Assembly (NCBI RefSeq): GCF_020073745.1
Contig: NZ_JAIRAU010000006.1
Coordinates: 1 to 64,000 of the forward strand
Reading direction: 5' to 3'
DNA length: 64,000 nt
Origin: Nannocystis pusilla
GTDB taxonomy: Bacteria; Myxococcota_A; Polyangia; Nannocystales; Nannocystaceae
Shown piece after piece: positions 26,644 through 33,797 of the stretch (the first letter of the stretch is position 1; each line of letters opens with the position of its first letter). The notes beneath the pieces are model-generated. The model made no database searches. It had not been told where the DNA came from and was given only the letters and a program-made list of their open reading frames with translations. The position numbers and the translations under genes are program-made.

Positions 26644-27645
26644 CGACCGTTCGTGATCCGCCGCCCCAAGAGCCTGGACGAGGCGCAAGACGCCGCCCGC
26701 GAGCGCCCGCAGGACGGGGTGCTGCGCGCCGGCGGCATCGACCTCATCGACCGCATGAAGGAGGGCATCGACGCGCCGGCCGAGCTGGTCGAGCTGCGCG
26801 GGCTGGCCGACGAGACCGGCGAGCTGATGCGCGCGCTCGGGCCGGCGGGCGACGGGATGCAGGTCGGCGCCCTGGTGACGCTGGCGCAGCTGGCCGCGCA
26901 CGAGGGCTTCGGCGCGGCCCGGGCGGCGCTGCGCGAGGCGGCCGGCTCGGCGGCGACGCCGACGATCCGCAACGCGGCGACGCTCGGCGGCAACCTGCTG
27001 CAGCGGCCGCGCTGCTGGTACTTCCGCCACGCCGACCTGGTGTGCCTGAAGAAGGGCGGCACGGCGTGCCTGGCCGTCAGCGGCGAGAACAAGTTCCACG
27101 CGATCCTCGGCGGCGGGCCGAGCTTCATCGTCCACCCGTCGACGCTGGCCTGCGCGCTCACGGCCCTCGACGCGCAGGTCGAGGTCCGCGGGGCCGAGGC
27201 GCGCACGATCGCCATCGGCGAGCTGTTCCTGACGCCGAAGCAGGACGCCAGGCGCGAGCACACGCTCGAGCCCGGCGAGGTGCTGGTGCGGGCGATCTTG
27301 CCGAAGGCGGGCGACGACCAGCGCTCGGGCTACGCGGCGGTCAAGGAGAAGCAGTCGCACGACTGGCCGATGGCCGAGGCCGCGGTCAAGATGTCCCTTC
27401 AGTCAGGTGTGATGACCGACGTGCGCGTGGTCCTCGGCCACGTGGCGCCGATCCCCTGGCGCAGCCGCGAGGCCGAGGCCGCGCTCGAGGGCAAGCCCGC
27501 GAGCGCGGCGCTGTTCGCCGAGGCGGCCAAGGCCGCCCTCGCCGAGGCGCGACCGCTGCGCGACAACGCCTACAAGATCCCGCTGGCCCAGGGGCTGCTC
27601 CGCGAGGTGCTGCACCGCGTCGCCGGCGTGCCGCTCCCGGAGTGA
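26641..27645 (+). CDS. Molybdenum hydroxylase FAD-binding subunit
   Basis: 334 aa with an N-terminal PCMH-type FAD domain: LRAGGIDLIDRMKEGI, QVGALVTLAQLAAH, ATPTIRNAATLGGNLLQRPRCWYFR and GPSFIVHPS. The CWYFR plus nearby Cys pattern is shared with YagS-like subunits that may hold an extra Fe-S cluster. A CO-dehydrogenase-flavoprotein-type C-terminal domain follows (YAAVKEKQSHDWPMAEAAV). It accepts electrons from the Fe-S subunit and passes them to the final acceptor. It is third in the operon, 43 bp after the Mo subunit, with AAGGA about 7 bases before ATG. Confidence 0.93.
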   Translation: MRPFVIRRPKSLDEAQDAARERPQDGVLRAGGIDLIDRMKEGIDAPAELVELRGLADETGELMRALGPAGDGMQVGALVTLAQLAAHEGFGAARAALREAAGSAATPTIRNAATLGGNLLQRPRCWYFRHADLVCLKKGGTACLAVSGENKFHAILGGGPSFIVHPSTLACALTALDAQVEVRGAEARTIAIGELFLTPKQDARREHTLEPGEVLVRAILPKAGDDQRSGYAAVKEKQSHDWPMAEAAVKMSLQSGVMTDVRVVLGHVAPIPWRSREAEAALEGKPASAALFAEAAKAALAEARPLRDNAYKIPLAQGLLREVLHRVAGVPLPE

Positions 27646-27662
27646 GAGAAAGCGAGCCCGCC

Positions 27663-27884
27663 ATGCCGACCTATCTGCGCGTCGTCGACACCGATCAGCC
27701 GGTCTGCCGGCACCTGCGGACCAAGGGGATGCACGTCTACGGGCGCGACACGCCCGACGCGTTCAGCACCAGCCGCTCGAGCCACTACCACTGCCTGCGC
27801 ACGCAATTCGTGACCGGACCCGACGGCGACCTCAGCGTGCCCGAGCGCTGCGGGTCGGGCCGCGAGTGCTTCGAGGCGCGCTGA
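27663..27884 (+). CDS. Small Cys/His protein of the molybdenum hydroxylase operon
   Basis: 73 aa, 17 bp after the FAD subunit, preceded by GAGAGAAAG. The composition includes Cys and His in CRHLRTKGMHVYG, HYHCLRTQF and ERCGSGRECFEAR, compatible with metal binding, though not a canonical zinc finger. I do not recognise a family. Its position as fourth gene of a tight operon suggests an accessory or maturation role for the hydroxylase; that is inference. Confidence 0.7.
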   Translation: MPTYLRVVDTDQPVCRHLRTKGMHVYGRDTPDAFSTSRSSHYHCLRTQFVTGPDGDLSVPERCGSGRECFEAR

Positions 27885-27945
27885 AGGCGTCGCGCCGGCG
27901 GATATCCGCTCCGCGAGCTCGCGCCTGCGACGATCGGCCCGAGTT

Positions 27946-28275
27946 TCAGTACTGAGCGGCCAGCCACACGAGCAGGGCGAGCTCGGCGCTCGCGAGCAGG
28001 GTGGCGAACACGGCGAGGCCGAGGCCGGGGCGGCGGCGCGGACGGATGGCGTGGCGCAACATGGCGGCGAGGCCGAGCAGCACGGCGAGGGGCACGCCCA
28101 GCAGGGTGCACATGAACATCTTCGAGACGGCCTCGCCGGCCTCGCCCGTGGCGGCGAACAGCGGGAGGAAGACGAGGTGGCTCGCCACCGCGACGATGGG
28201 CACGACCGCGAGCACCGTGGCCGTGAAGGACAAGCGACAACAATTCGCCCTCAATTGGGACTGCTCGCTCGACAT
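27946..28275 (-). CDS. Small three-helix membrane protein, copy 1
   Basis: 109 aa, about three transmembrane segments (near residues 16-42, 52-70 and 85-107). The N-terminus contains RANCCRLSFTATVLAVVPIVAVASHL. It is a paralogue of the next gene upstream (28454-28783): both are 109 aa and share CRLS(F/L)TA(T/A)VLAVVP(I/V)VAV, the Leu/Pro-rich second helix, a RH(A)-RP turn and an SAELAL/GAELAF end. No function can be assigned. It is convergent with the molybdenum hydroxylase operon. Confidence 0.75.
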   Translation of the reverse strand: MSSEQSQLRANCCRLSFTATVLAVVPIVAVASHLVFLPLFAATGEAGEAVSKMFMCTLLGVPLAVLLGLAAMLRHAIRPRRRPGLGLAVFATLLASAELALLVWLAAQY

Positions 28276-28453
28276 GCCTTGGATAGAAGCACATCCGCGG
28301 CTGTGAGGCGATCAGGAGGCGGCCCCGCTGCTACGTTCCTACGCGCCGAGCCGAGCGGCCGCGACGGCTCCACCGCGTTCCGGACTGCACGCCGCACGTG
28401 TTGTCGCCGGAGGGCAGCGAGAATCATCGCGCTCGTGTTCGCCGGTGGGAAAC

Positions 28454-28783
28454 TCAGAACTCGGCGTTGGCGAGCTTCACGAGGAAGGCCAGCTCGGCGC
28501 CCGCGATCACCGTGGCGAGCAGCGCGAGCGCGAGGCCGGGGCGGCGCGGGCCGGTGGCGTGGCGCCAGATCGCGGCGAGGCCGAGCGGCAGGGCGAGGGG
28601 CACGCACAGCAGGGTGAGCTCGACCAGCGACGAGACGACGTCGCCGAGGATGCCCGCGCCGGTGAAGAGGTCGTTGAGGGCGAGGCGGATCGTCACCGCG
28701 ACCACCGGCACGACCGCGAGCACGGCGGCCGTGAGGGACAGGCGGCACCACTTGGTCATCGGTTCGAGCGGCTTGTCCGACAT
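28454..28783 (-). CDS. Small three-helix membrane protein, copy 2
   Basis: 109 aa paralogue of 27946-28275, same length and topology, in direct tandem with about 178 bp between. The N-terminal cytoplasmic part (MSDKPLEPMTKWCRLSL) differs, while the first helix and the C-terminal helix are well conserved. The duplication looks local. No known family is recognised. Confidence 0.75.
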   Translation of the reverse strand: MSDKPLEPMTKWCRLSLTAAVLAVVPVVAVTIRLALNDLFTGAGILGDVVSSLVELTLLCVPLALPLGLAAIWRHATGPRRPGLALALLATVIAGAELAFLVKLANAEF

Positions 28784-28819
28784 GGCGACGATGACAGCAC
28801 ATCCGCGGCGGCGCGGCGA

Positions 28820-29089
28820 TCAGGAGGCATCCCCGCTGCGACCCTCGTAGGAGGCGATCCGATCCTCCAGGACGCGCTCCATCGCCGCGAACGCGCCCGC
28901 GGCGTCGCCCTGGCGGCGGCGCGCGGCCGCGAGGGTGAGCTTGAGGCCCGAGTCGTCGATCAGGCCGGAACGCTGGTAGTGGGGGCCGAGCGCGGCGAGG
29001 CCGTCGTCGACGAGGTCGAGGGCGCGCGCGAGGTCGCCGGCGCCTGCGGCCGCGCGGGCCTCGGCGAGCGACTCGACGGCGATCCGCAT
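28820..29089 (-). CDS. Short TPR-like helical protein
   Basis: 89 aa from CAT 29087-29089; the longer frame overlaps the divergent PhzF gene. The sequence is alanine-rich with two to three helix-turn-helix repeats (LAEARAAAGAGDLARALDLVDDGLAALGPHY; KLTLAAARRRQGDAAGAFAAMERVLEDRIASYE) spaced like tetratricopeptide repeats. No signal is seen, so it is probably a cytosolic adaptor. It lies 36 bp upstream of the second small membrane protein gene on the same strand and may be co-transcribed with the pair. Confidence 0.65.
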   Translation of the reverse strand: MRIAVESLAEARAAAGAGDLARALDLVDDGLAALGPHYQRSGLIDDSGLKLTLAAARRRQGDAAGAFAAMERVLEDRIASYEGRSGDAS

Positions 29090-29153
29090 GGGCGAGCGAG
29101 ACTCCACGAAGCTCAGTATGACGGGCTGCGGGCGCTCGGGTAGATTGGCCGGC

Positions 29154-29981
29154 GTGACCGAGATCGCCTGCTTCCACGTCGATGCCTTCACCGACCGACG
29201 CTTCGCCGGCAACCCGGCCGCGGTGTGTCCGCTGCGCGCGTGGTTGCCCGACGCGACGCTGCAGCAGATCGCGGCCGAGAACGCGCTGTCGGAGACCGCC
29301 TTCTACGTGCCCCGCCCCGGCACGGACGACTTCGACCTGCGCTGGTTCACGCCGGAGGTCGAGGTCGATCTCTGCGGCCACGCCACCCTCGCCACCGCGT
29401 TCGTCCACTCGCGACTGCGCGCCGGCGCGCCGACCCGCCTGCGCTTCTGGACGCTCTCGGGCCCGCTCGACGTCGCCCGCGACGGTGAGGACTTCACCCT
29501 CGACCTGCCGTCGCGGCCGGCTGTTTCAAGGGACATGTCCGATGAGATAGCGAAGGCGCTCGGCGGACGGCCGCTCGAGCTGCTCAAGGCGCGCGACGTG
29601 GTGGTCGTGTACGCCAGCGCCACCGAGGTCCGCGCGCTGCAACCCGACCTCGCCGCGATCGGCCGGCTGCCCGGCGTGTTCGCGGTGATGGCCACCGCCC
29701 CGGGCGGCGAACCCGACGCGGACGTCGACTTCGTGTCGCGCTTCTTCGCCCCGGCGCAGGGCATCCCCGAAGACCCGGTCACCGGCTCGGCCCACTGCAC
29801 GCTGGCCCCGCTGTGGGCCCCCCGCCTCGGCAAGGCAGTGCTGCGCGCCCGCCAGGTGTCCCGCCGCGGCGGCGAGCTGACCTGCGCGCTGCACGGCGAC
29901 CGCGTCCTCCTCACGGGCCGCGCGGTGCTGGTCAAGTCGGGGACGTTCTACCTCGACGACGCGCCGAAGCACCTGGCCTGA
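29154..29981 (+). CDS. PhzF-family isomerase/epimerase
   Basis: 275 aa from GTG 29154, where the family's usual start (CFHVDAFTDRRFAGNPAAVC) begins. The catalytic Glu lies in NALSETAFYV. EVDLCGHATLATAFV, EDPVTGSAHCTLAPLW and QVSRRGGEL are standard PhzF motifs. These dimeric enzymes catalyse isomerisations like trans-2,3-dihydro-3-hydroxyanthranilate conversion; most members, as here, have no known substrate. A 14-nt repeat unit (CATG 29534, with GCTG 29520) lies in the coding sequence. The AbiE island starts about 35 bp after the stop. Confidence 0.92.
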   Translation: MTEIACFHVDAFTDRRFAGNPAAVCPLRAWLPDATLQQIAAENALSETAFYVPRPGTDDFDLRWFTPEVEVDLCGHATLATAFVHSRLRAGAPTRLRFWTLSGPLDVARDGEDFTLDLPSRPAVSRDMSDEIAKALGGRPLELLKARDVVVVYASATEVRALQPDLAAIGRLPGVFAVMATAPGGEPDADVDFVSRFFAPAQGIPEDPVTGSAHCTLAPLWAPRLGKAVLRARQVSRRGGELTCALHGDRVLLTGRAVLVKSGTFYLDDAPKHLA

Positions 29982-30016
29982 AGAGCTGCCAAGCGCGGAC
30001 GACGCGCGCGCCGGAG

Positions 30017-30069
30017 GAGATCCAAAATTTGTCTACTCTGGGGCAGAGAGTAGACAAATTTTGGATCTC
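30017..30069. promoter_or_regulatory. Inverted repeat IR1 upstream of the AbiE genes
   Basis: A perfect 23-bp inverted repeat: 30017-30039 with 30047-30069, 7-nt centre. The core half-site is AAATTTGTCTACTCT and its complement. It is markedly more AT-rich than the surroundings. A related pair (IR2) lies about 105 bp downstream at the AbiEi start. AbiEi antitoxins of the studied type bind inverted repeats in their own promoter to repress it, so an operator is the natural reading. As RNA it would also form a strong hairpin. Confidence 0.8.
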
Positions 30070-30095
30070 GCTCGATTCTGAGCGTGAGATTTTTT
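30065..30095 (+). terminator. Intrinsic terminator after IR1
   Basis: Stem ATCTC-GCTC (30065-30073) pairs with GAGC-GAGAT (30080-30083 and 30086-30090) with a 2-nt bulge and a 6-nt loop; T6 runs 30090-30095. The 5' arm overlaps the last bases of IR1, so IR1 and terminator hairpins are mutually exclusive in RNA. It would end read-through from the PhzF-like gene. Confidence 0.6.
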
Positions 30096-30116
30096 GTGAA
30101 ATTCTAGGGAGTTAAC

Positions 30117-30203
30117 ATGAGAACACTCAATGGGTGTGAGTTTTCCCGGCCATCAAGCTGCCGGGTCGGGGTCTCCAAATTTTGTCTACTCTGGGGCGCA
30201 TAG
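30117..30203 (+). CDS. Short leader ORF ahead of AbiEi
   Basis: 28 codons from ATG 30117 to TAG 30201, with a good Shine-Dalgarno AGGGAG five bases before the ATG. It is in the same frame as AbiEi; the TAG is 15 bases before the AbiEi TTG. The AbiEi start has no visible ribosome binding site of its own, so termination-reinitiation from this leader is plausible. A 6-bp hairpin (30145-30150 with 30160-30165) lies inside. The peptide has no known similarity that I can see. Confidence 0.4.
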   Translation: MRTLNGCEFSRPSSCRVGVSKFCLLWGA

Positions 30204-30218
30204 TTTACAAATTTTGTA
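30174..30218. promoter_or_regulatory. Inverted repeat IR2 abutting the AbiEi start
   Basis: The left half-site CCAAATTTTGTCTACTCT (30174-30191) is nearly identical to the IR1 half-site. The right half, ending in ACAAATTTTG, is degenerate. It ends at the TTG start codon of AbiEi, so a bound protein would block transcription or translation initiation. The two-site arrangement resembles described AbiEi operators. Confidence 0.65.
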
Positions 30219-30839
30219 TTGACGGAGCGAACGACCCAGTCGCGCATTCGGGAACTGGCAGCCGAGGACCGGTTGCTGCAGCCGTCAGAACTTGAAGCCC
30301 CGCCGGAGTCGATGGCCTACGCGGAGCGGAGCGGGGTTCTTCGGCGGATCATTGTCGGCGTGTACATCGGTGCGCAACACAAGTTGCATCCACTGGTAGA
30401 AGCGGCAGCATGGACCCTTCGGAGCTCGGAGGCAGTCGCCTGCCTCCTGACGGCCGCGATCTACGAGGGTCTGACCGATGCATTCGAGCGCGGCACGTGG
30501 TTGTACGTCCCGAAGGGAAGTTCGCCGCCCCGTAGCCGAACACACCCTGTCCATGCGATCCAGACGAGCGAGCGCTTCATTGACCGAGCGCATGACGCCG
30601 ACAACGGCATCATCGCCGTACAAGTACACGGAGTCGCCGTCCGAATCACGGGGCCCGATCGCACGGTGCTCGATCTGTTCCGCTACCCGAAGCACATCCC
30701 TGGGGAGTACGCGCTCGAGGCGTTGCGCCGAAGGGCCTCGGCCCAGGATTTTCGGATCCCCGTGTTCGCCCGGCTCGCACGTCGCCTCGACATCCGCAGA
30801 AAAATCGATCCTCTGCTACAGGGGCTGGTGTTGAGATGA
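30219..30839 (+). CDS. abiEi: AbiEi-family antitoxin
   Basis: 206 aa. The start is TTG 30219: an in-frame TAG at 30201 excludes anything earlier, and the next ATG would delete the DNA-binding domain. The N-terminal winged helix (SRIRELAAEDRLLQPSELE...GVLRRIIVGVY) is followed by the AbiEi body: EAVACLLTAAIYEGLTDAFERGTWLYVPKG and GVAVRITGPDRTVLDLFRYPKHIPGEYALEALRR. In AbiE (type IV) systems this protein represses its own promoter and counters AbiEii without direct contact. Its ATGA overlap with the toxin gene confirms the pair. The region is AT-richer than its neighbours, suggesting transfer. Confidence 0.87.
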   Translation: MTERTTQSRIRELAAEDRLLQPSELEAPPESMAYAERSGVLRRIIVGVYIGAQHKLHPLVEAAAWTLRSSEAVACLLTAAIYEGLTDAFERGTWLYVPKGSSPPRSRTHPVHAIQTSERFIDRAHDADNGIIAVQVHGVAVRITGPDRTVLDLFRYPKHIPGEYALEALRRRASAQDFRIPVFARLARRLDIRRKIDPLLQGLVLR

Positions 30840-31576
30840 GTTCGACGAACGAACGGAGCAAGTCGGTGAGTCAGCGGGTGGCGAACCGCGGACGCGAGCT
30901 GCAATTGTTGCGAGAAGACGGGTTCACCGCCTACGCCATGGACCGCCTCCTCTACCGGCTCGGGAGGAGTAGGCACGCCAAGAGGTTCTACCTGAAGGGC
31001 GGTCTACTCGTCGCCAACTTCCTGGAGAATCCTCATCGCTTTACGCGAGACATCGACATGCTGTGCAAACATGCTCCCGCCAAGCCGGACGCGATCCGGC
31101 AGAAGTTCCGGGAGGTCGTCGCGGTGAAGGTCGACGACGGTATCCTCTTCGAGCCGGACGGGGTGCGGGCGGAGATCGCCAGGCGCGAGCTCGAAGGCTA
31201 CGAAGGGGTGACGGTGTGGATCCGAGCCGAAGTCGGCAATGTCGTGGTCGACCTGAAGATCGACATCGGTTTCGGTGATGCGGTGATCCCGGACCCGCGA
31301 CACATCGAGCTCAAGTCGTTCTTGAGCGGGGATCCGCCGCCCCGGGTTTACGCGTATCCGCTCGGGCCCGTGCTCGCCGAGAAGATCGAGACCATCGTCG
31401 CCAAGTTCCCCGCCATCGAGCATCGGCTGAAGGACATCCTCGACGTCGTGACCCTGACCGGGGCCCAAAGCGTACCGGAGGACCTCCTCGCGTCCCTGCG
31501 CGCCACGTTCGAGCGCCGCGGGACGAGGCCGGATCTCATGGTGCTCGACGACATGCGCACGGAGCTCAGGGGGTAG
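30836..31576 (+). CDS. abiEii: AbiEii/AbiGii-family nucleotidyltransferase toxin, likely frameshifted at the C-terminus
   Basis: 246 aa as read. The nucleotidyltransferase core is clear: RFYLKGGLLVANFL, TRDIDML (the metal-binding Asp pair), VVVDLKIDIGFGD, PLGPVLAEKIETIVAKFP and RLKDILDVVTL. These toxins are GTP-dependent nucleotidyltransferases of the DUF1814 group that block growth in abortive infection. The frame stops at TAG 31574 straight after a GGGGG run, but the next frame continues with plausible family sequence (KWEVSWAAMRREKAV...GFDRFVRPLLSAL) to TGA 31704. The C-terminus is therefore probably cut by a one-base indel. Whether this toxin is active is open. Confidence 0.85.
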   Translation: MSSTNERSKSVSQRVANRGRELQLLREDGFTAYAMDRLLYRLGRSRHAKRFYLKGGLLVANFLENPHRFTRDIDMLCKHAPAKPDAIRQKFREVVAVKVDDGILFEPDGVRAEIARRELEGYEGVTVWIRAEVGNVVVDLKIDIGFGDAVIPDPRHIELKSFLSGDPPPRVYAYPLGPVLAEKIETIVAKFPAIEHRLKDILDVVTLTGAQSVPEDLLASLRATFERRGTRPDLMVLDDMRTELRG

Positions 31577-31706
31577 GAAGTGGGAGGTCAGTTGGGCGGC
31601 CATGCGCAGAGAGAAGGCGGTCGCGCTCGACATGACATTGCAGGCGGCGGTAGACGGCTTCGATCGGTTCGTGCGTCCCTTGCTCTCCGCGCTATCCGAG
31701 GACTGA
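31577..31706 (+). other. Probable displaced C-terminus of AbiEii
   Basis: Reading one base shifted after the GGGGG run at 31569-31573 gives about 43 residues, with a Trp-rich start, an amphipathic helix and a final DRFVRPLLSALSED, ending at TGA 31704-31706. This is the type of C-terminal tail AbiEii proteins normally have. Confidence 0.55.
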
Positions 31707-32160
31707 CTCGCAACAAGTCTCGATGAACGTGATCGAGCTCGGTGACGACGACGCTCCCCGGTGTGAGGTCGGCGAGCCGCGGATAAGCTTGGTCGAGCTC
31801 CATCACGCCGAGGTGCTGATCGGGGTCGTTGACGAGGTCGACGCCGCGGTCGCGCAGAGCCGCGTAAACGGCGCGATAGGTGGCGGGTTCGGGGATCGTG
31901 CCGACCCACACGGCGGGTTCGCGGCGCTCACGCACGGCGAGCTCGGCGATGGGCGCGAGCAGGTCGCCGCGATGGTCGGCGTCGGGGGGCAAGTGCAACG
32001 CCGTAAAGCCCGCGAGCCGCGCGGCGCGGGTCGAGGCGACGATGTCGTCGCCGTCGTCCGGCAGGGGATCGGGCGCCTGCGTCAGCAACAACACGTGTCG
32101 CCACCGTACCACTCCGGCCGGGCGACCGGCGCAGGTCCTGGCCAGGTGAGCCGGCTCCAT
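31588..32160 (-). pseudogene. Truncated ATP-grasp-like (R2K type) gene remnant
   Basis: The frame is open for 190 codons, but only about residues 18-141 look like a protein: RHVLLLTQAPDPLPDD, RAARLAGFTALHLPPD, VWVGTIPEPATYRAVYAALRDRGVDLVNDPDQH and YPRLADLTPGSVVV. This resembles the N-terminal domain of R2K-type ATP-grasp enzymes. The ATP-binding and catalytic part is missing; from about 31735 the antisense strand is the AbiEii C-terminus instead. A start at GTG 32112 (VVRWRHVLLL) is as likely as ATG 32160. The gene was probably truncated when the AbiE island arrived. Confidence 0.5.
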
Positions 32161-32221
32161 GGCGCGCGCGTCGACTCCAGCGCGACGGCGTCATCCGAGT
32201 CGGCACCTCGCGTCGCTCAGG

Positions 32222-33796
32222 ATGTGCGTGTCGACCCTCGTCCACTCGCTCGTCGCGCTGCGCGGATGCGATCTCCCCGGGCTCGTCGTCATCGGCGACG
32301 ACGGGGACACGCAGATCCGCAGCTTCGCCGAGCTGGTCGCCGCGGTCGAGGGCTTCGCGGCGCGACTGGTGGCCCGCGGGGTCGGTCGCGGCGAGCGGCT
32401 GGCGATCGCGGCACCTGACCCGGAGTACATGGTCGTTGCGACACTCGCGGCGCTGCGCGCGGGGGCGGTGCCGATCGCCCTCGCCGACCCCGCGGGCGGA
32501 TCGGCGGAGGCGTGGGCCGCGGGCGCGCTGCAGGTCGTGCGCGCGAGCGGGGCGCACCGGGTGATCCGGCCGTCGCCGACGCGCGGCCCGCTGCCCGCGT
32601 TGCCCGGCGCGCGCGAGCTGATGGTCGACGACCTCGGCGAGCACCCGCTCGGCGGGGCGTTCCTGCCCGACCCGGACAGCTTCCGCGCCGACGACCTCGC
32701 GCTGGTGCAGTTCAGCGGCGGCGGCCAGGTCGCCCTGCGGGCCACGCCTTACAGCCACGCCGCGCTGGCGGCCGCCTGCGAGGCGCTGCTCGGGGCGGCG
32801 TTGCGGGCCCGACCGGGCGATCGCGTGCTCAGCTGGATCGGCCTGCACCAGGGCCTGCTCGGGGCCGTGCTCGCGCCGCTGCGCCACCGCGTGCCCTTCG
32901 TGATCGCCCGCCCCGATCCATTCGACGCCGCCCGCTGGCTGCGGCTCGTCGACAACCTCGGAGTGACGATCACGTTCGCGGGGGCGGCGACGCTCGAGCA
33001 GCCGGCGCGGCCCGACCCGCGCCTCGACCTCCGGCGCGTGCGGGCGCTGGTGTGCGGCGGCGACGTGCTGGCGCTCGAGGCCGTGCGCACCTTCGTCGAC
33101 GTCCACGCGGCCGCCGGCCTCGACCCGCGCACGCTGGTGCCCTGCTTCGGCGCCGCGGCCAGCGAGACGCCCGGCCAGCCGCTGCGGGTCGACCGCGTCG
33201 CGCCCGAGGCCTACAGCCGCGACGGCTTCGCCGCGCCCATCGGACATGTCCTGGGGGACATGCCGCGAAAAGCCCTCGAGTTCGTGGCCCGCGGCCGGCC
33301 CCTGCCGGGGCACCGGGTCGAGGTGGTCGACCGCGCCGGCGAGCCGCTCGGCGAGCGCGAGGTCGGCGAGGTGGTGGTGTGCGGCCCGAGCGACGACCCG
33401 GCCGGACGGCGCACGGGTCTGCGCGGCTACCTGGCCGAGGGCCGGCTGTACGTGACGGGCCGGGTCGACGACGTGATCGTCGTGCACGGCTGCAGCTACG
33501 ACCCGCAGCCGATCGAGCGCGAGGCGGCGCGGGTGCCGGGGATCTGCGCGGGCAAGGTGGTGGCGCTGGCGCGCCCCGGCAAGCTGACCGACGAGCTGGT
33601 GGTGATCGCCGAGGGCCGCCCCGTCGACCCGGCGGTGCTCAACACCATGACCGCGACGCTGCGCCGCCGGATCCAGGCCGCCCTCGGGCTCCGCGTCGCC
33701 GCCCTGGTCCAGGTGCCCGTGGGCGCCCTGCCGCGCACCTCCAGCGGCGAGCTGCAGCGGGCGGCCGCGCGGGCGCAGTACCTGCAGAACGCATAA
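32222..33796 (+). CDS. Fatty-acyl-AMP-ligase-like protein with lost catalytic motifs
   Basis: 524 aa from ATG 32222 (MCVSTLVHSLVAL). The overall match to the FAAL branch of adenylating enzymes is good: LSWIGLHQGLLGAVLAPL, RVRALVCGGDVLALEAVRTF, GEVVVCGPS and LYVTGRVDDVIVVHGCSYDPQPIE. Key motifs are altered, however. The nucleotide loop TSGSTGxPKG reads FSGGGQVALRA (from residue 164), the TGD of motif A8 is replaced by TGLRG, and the catalytic Lys of PRTSSGK is Glu510. It is therefore likely a pseudoenzyme or an acyl binder. It stands alone, with no carrier protein or polyketide synthase beside it, and ends in a 14-nt repeat array. Confidence 0.82.
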   Translation: MCVSTLVHSLVALRGCDLPGLVVIGDDGDTQIRSFAELVAAVEGFAARLVARGVGRGERLAIAAPDPEYMVVATLAALRAGAVPIALADPAGGSAEAWAAGALQVVRASGAHRVIRPSPTRGPLPALPGARELMVDDLGEHPLGGAFLPDPDSFRADDLALVQFSGGGQVALRATPYSHAALAAACEALLGAALRARPGDRVLSWIGLHQGLLGAVLAPLRHRVPFVIARPDPFDAARWLRLVDNLGVTITFAGAATLEQPARPDPRLDLRRVRALVCGGDVLALEAVRTFVDVHAAAGLDPRTLVPCFGAAASETPGQPLRVDRVAPEAYSRDGFAAPIGHVLGDMPRKALEFVARGRPLPGHRVEVVDRAGEPLGEREVGEVVVCGPSDDPAGRRTGLRGYLAEGRLYVTGRVDDVIVVHGCSYDPQPIEREAARVPGICAGKVVALARPGKLTDELVVIAEGRPVDPAVLNTMTATLRRRIQAALGLRVAALVQVPVGALPRTSSGELQRAAARAQYLQNA

Positions 33797-33797
33797 A

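Noticed and set aside
24201..27263. 1020-codon frame antisense to the molybdenum hydroxylase genes
   Set aside because: Spans three clear genes on the other strand and has shadow-type composition (Arg, His, Leu).
32159..32221. Upstream extension of the FAAL-like gene
   Set aside because: The extra 21 residues are Arg/Ser-rich and overlap the divergent gene's start region; the family start aligns at ATG 32222.
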